This document shows, in pieces, positions 63,290-64,000 of a DNA stretch of 64,000 nt. Below the pieces are notes generated by a model, which was given only the letters and a program-made list of their open reading frames with translations, was not told the DNA's origin and did no database searches. Position 1 is the first letter of the stretch. Every line of letters begins with the position of its first letter. The stretch is from an uncultured Shewanella sp. (GTDB taxonomy: Bacteria; Pseudomonadota; Gammaproteobacteria; Enterobacterales; Shewanellaceae). The stretch covers positions 62,001-126,000 of the forward strand of contig NZ_CANMUW010000004.1 of the NCBI RefSeq assembly GCF_947501225.1, written 5' to 3'. The translations under genes were made by a program, and so were the position numbers.

Positions 63290-64000
63290 TTACTCAAATG
63301 CATAGGCCCTTTCATCTGACCGTTCATTGTTCTGTACTATCTGTTGATCTTTCTTGTCTAATACCGATAACGCTTTGTTTGCCAAGGCCAAGGTATCAGC
63401 AACTTGCATATCTTCCGGAACTCGTTGACCGTCAGTAACATAACTTAATGGTAACCCACTTTGAATCAATACGCTCAATGCCGGAGCCAAAGAAACTGAT
63501 TCGTCGAGTTTTGTCAAAACGGCTCCGGAAAGAGGGATTCGTTTAAACTGCGCTACCGCATCCTCTAACACTCCTCTCTGCCCTGTAGAAGACAGTACCA
63601 GATAACTGCGTATAGGTATCCTGCTATTTGCAGCTAAATTATCAAGTTGTTGAAAAAGTCGGATATCCCGTTGACCCATACCCGCCGTATCTATCAATAC
63701 TAGCTTGCGATTCCTGAACTGATAAAGAATTTGCTCCAACTCATTGAGATCATGTGCTTGCTTTACCGGACACCCCATTATTTTGCCATAGGTTGCCAAT
63801 TGCTCAAAGGCTCCTATGCGATAATGATCGGTCGTAATCAATGCAACTTGATCTGCACCATGATGTGCAACATATCTTGCGGCTAATTTGGCCACGGTTG
63901 TGGTCTTACCCACACCTGTTGGTCCAACAAAAGCGACAACACCACCCTGACGAACGATATCATCACCTTGATTATCTAACATATTCGCTAGGCTGCGGGG
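63290..64000 (-). CDS. flhF: Flagellar placement GTPase FlhF (N-terminal part outside the window)
   Basis: FlhF is an SRP-type GTPase that marks the pole for flagellar assembly. The visible C-terminal NG domain has G1 GPTGVGKTTT, DHYRIGAFEQL, G3 DTAGMGQRD and G4 TKLDES. The frame is open to base 64000 (PRSLANMLDNQ), so the coding region continues beyond the right edge; the ATG at 63982 is internal. The B domain and N-terminal helices are not in the window. Confidence 0.95.
   Translation of the reverse strand, partial: PRSLANMLDNQGDDIVRQGGVVAFVGPTGVGKTTTVAKLAARYVAHHGADQVALITTDHYRIGAFEQLATYGKIMGCPVKQAHDLNELEQILYQFRNRKLVLIDTAGMGQRDIRLFQQLDNLAANSRIPIRSYLVLSSTGQRGVLEDAVAQFKRIPLSGAVLTKLDESVSLAPALSVLIQSGLPLSYVTDGQRVPEDMQVADTLALANKALSVLDKKDQQIVQNNERSDERAYAFE

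Overview
The window looks like chromosome of a marine gammaproteobacterium, most likely Shewanella. The grounds are the gene order fliA-cheY-cheZ-cheA-cheB-parC-parP-cheW-DUF2802 (shared by Shewanella, Vibrio and relatives), the separate FlhB-C-terminal protein (FhlB) beside a FliK-like protein, an RssB/MlaA pair, and Pseudomonas-like REP elements with their own REP-associated transposase. The assignment comes from gene content and family resemblance; no database was searched. No rRNA, tRNA or CRISPR array was seen.

Layout. (1) 1-3.2 kb: the 3' end of a CDP-glycerol glycerophosphotransferase-like gene, a first rmlA copy, and dense REP arrays around a REP-associated tyrosine transposase. (2) 3.3-9.5 kb, minus strand: sulfate uptake and activation (cysD, cysN, an SLC13 permease, cysC, then a DHH phosphoesterase), with REP sequence in every intercistronic gap. 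(3) 10.4-14.2 kb: a beta-CASP RNase-like protein, then galU and ugd. (4) 14.6-23.8 kb: a dTDP-4-amino-sugar surface-polysaccharide cluster (WecF-like transferase, rmlB, rmlA, Wzx flippase, an asparagine-synthase-like protein without its glutaminase cysteine, a PglD-like acetyltransferase, a VioA/WecE-like aminotransferase). (5) 24.1-36.3 kb, minus: a cysteine-free secreted protein with S-layer-like composition, a near-consensus promoter and a structured leader, directly downstream of a tightly overlapped 11-gene type II secretion operon (gspG-E-F-H-I-J-K-L-M-C-D). (6) 36.5-44.9 kb, minus: Wzy-type polysaccharide genes (SLBB export protein, initiating phosphosugar transferase, Wzz, EpsG-like polymerase, three GT2 glycosyltransferases). 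(7) 45.8-50 kb: POT peptide transporter, a 132-bp tandem REP array, rssB, mlaA. (8) 50.3-64 kb: FliK-like protein, fhlB, and the polar flagellar chemotaxis operon up to flhF, which runs off the right edge.

How they work together. Regions 4-6 form one cell-surface module without REPs. RmlA/RmlB and the aminotransferase/acetyltransferase pair would make an acylated dTDP-4-amino-4,6-dideoxyhexose. The WecF-like enzyme would transfer it and Wzx would flip the lipid-linked unit. The polymerase, chain-length regulator and exporter lie on the far side of the secretion operon. The most notable proposal is a dedicated S-layer system: structural protein, its own type II secretion machine and a neighbouring polysaccharide that could anchor it, as in Aeromonas, where the GspD homologue SpsD secretes the S-layer subunit and the layer sits on O-polysaccharide. 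Region 8 holds chemotaxis signalling (CheA/W/Y/Z/B), polar placement of the arrays (ParC/ParP) and control of flagellar number, site and late genes (FlhF/FlhG/FliA).
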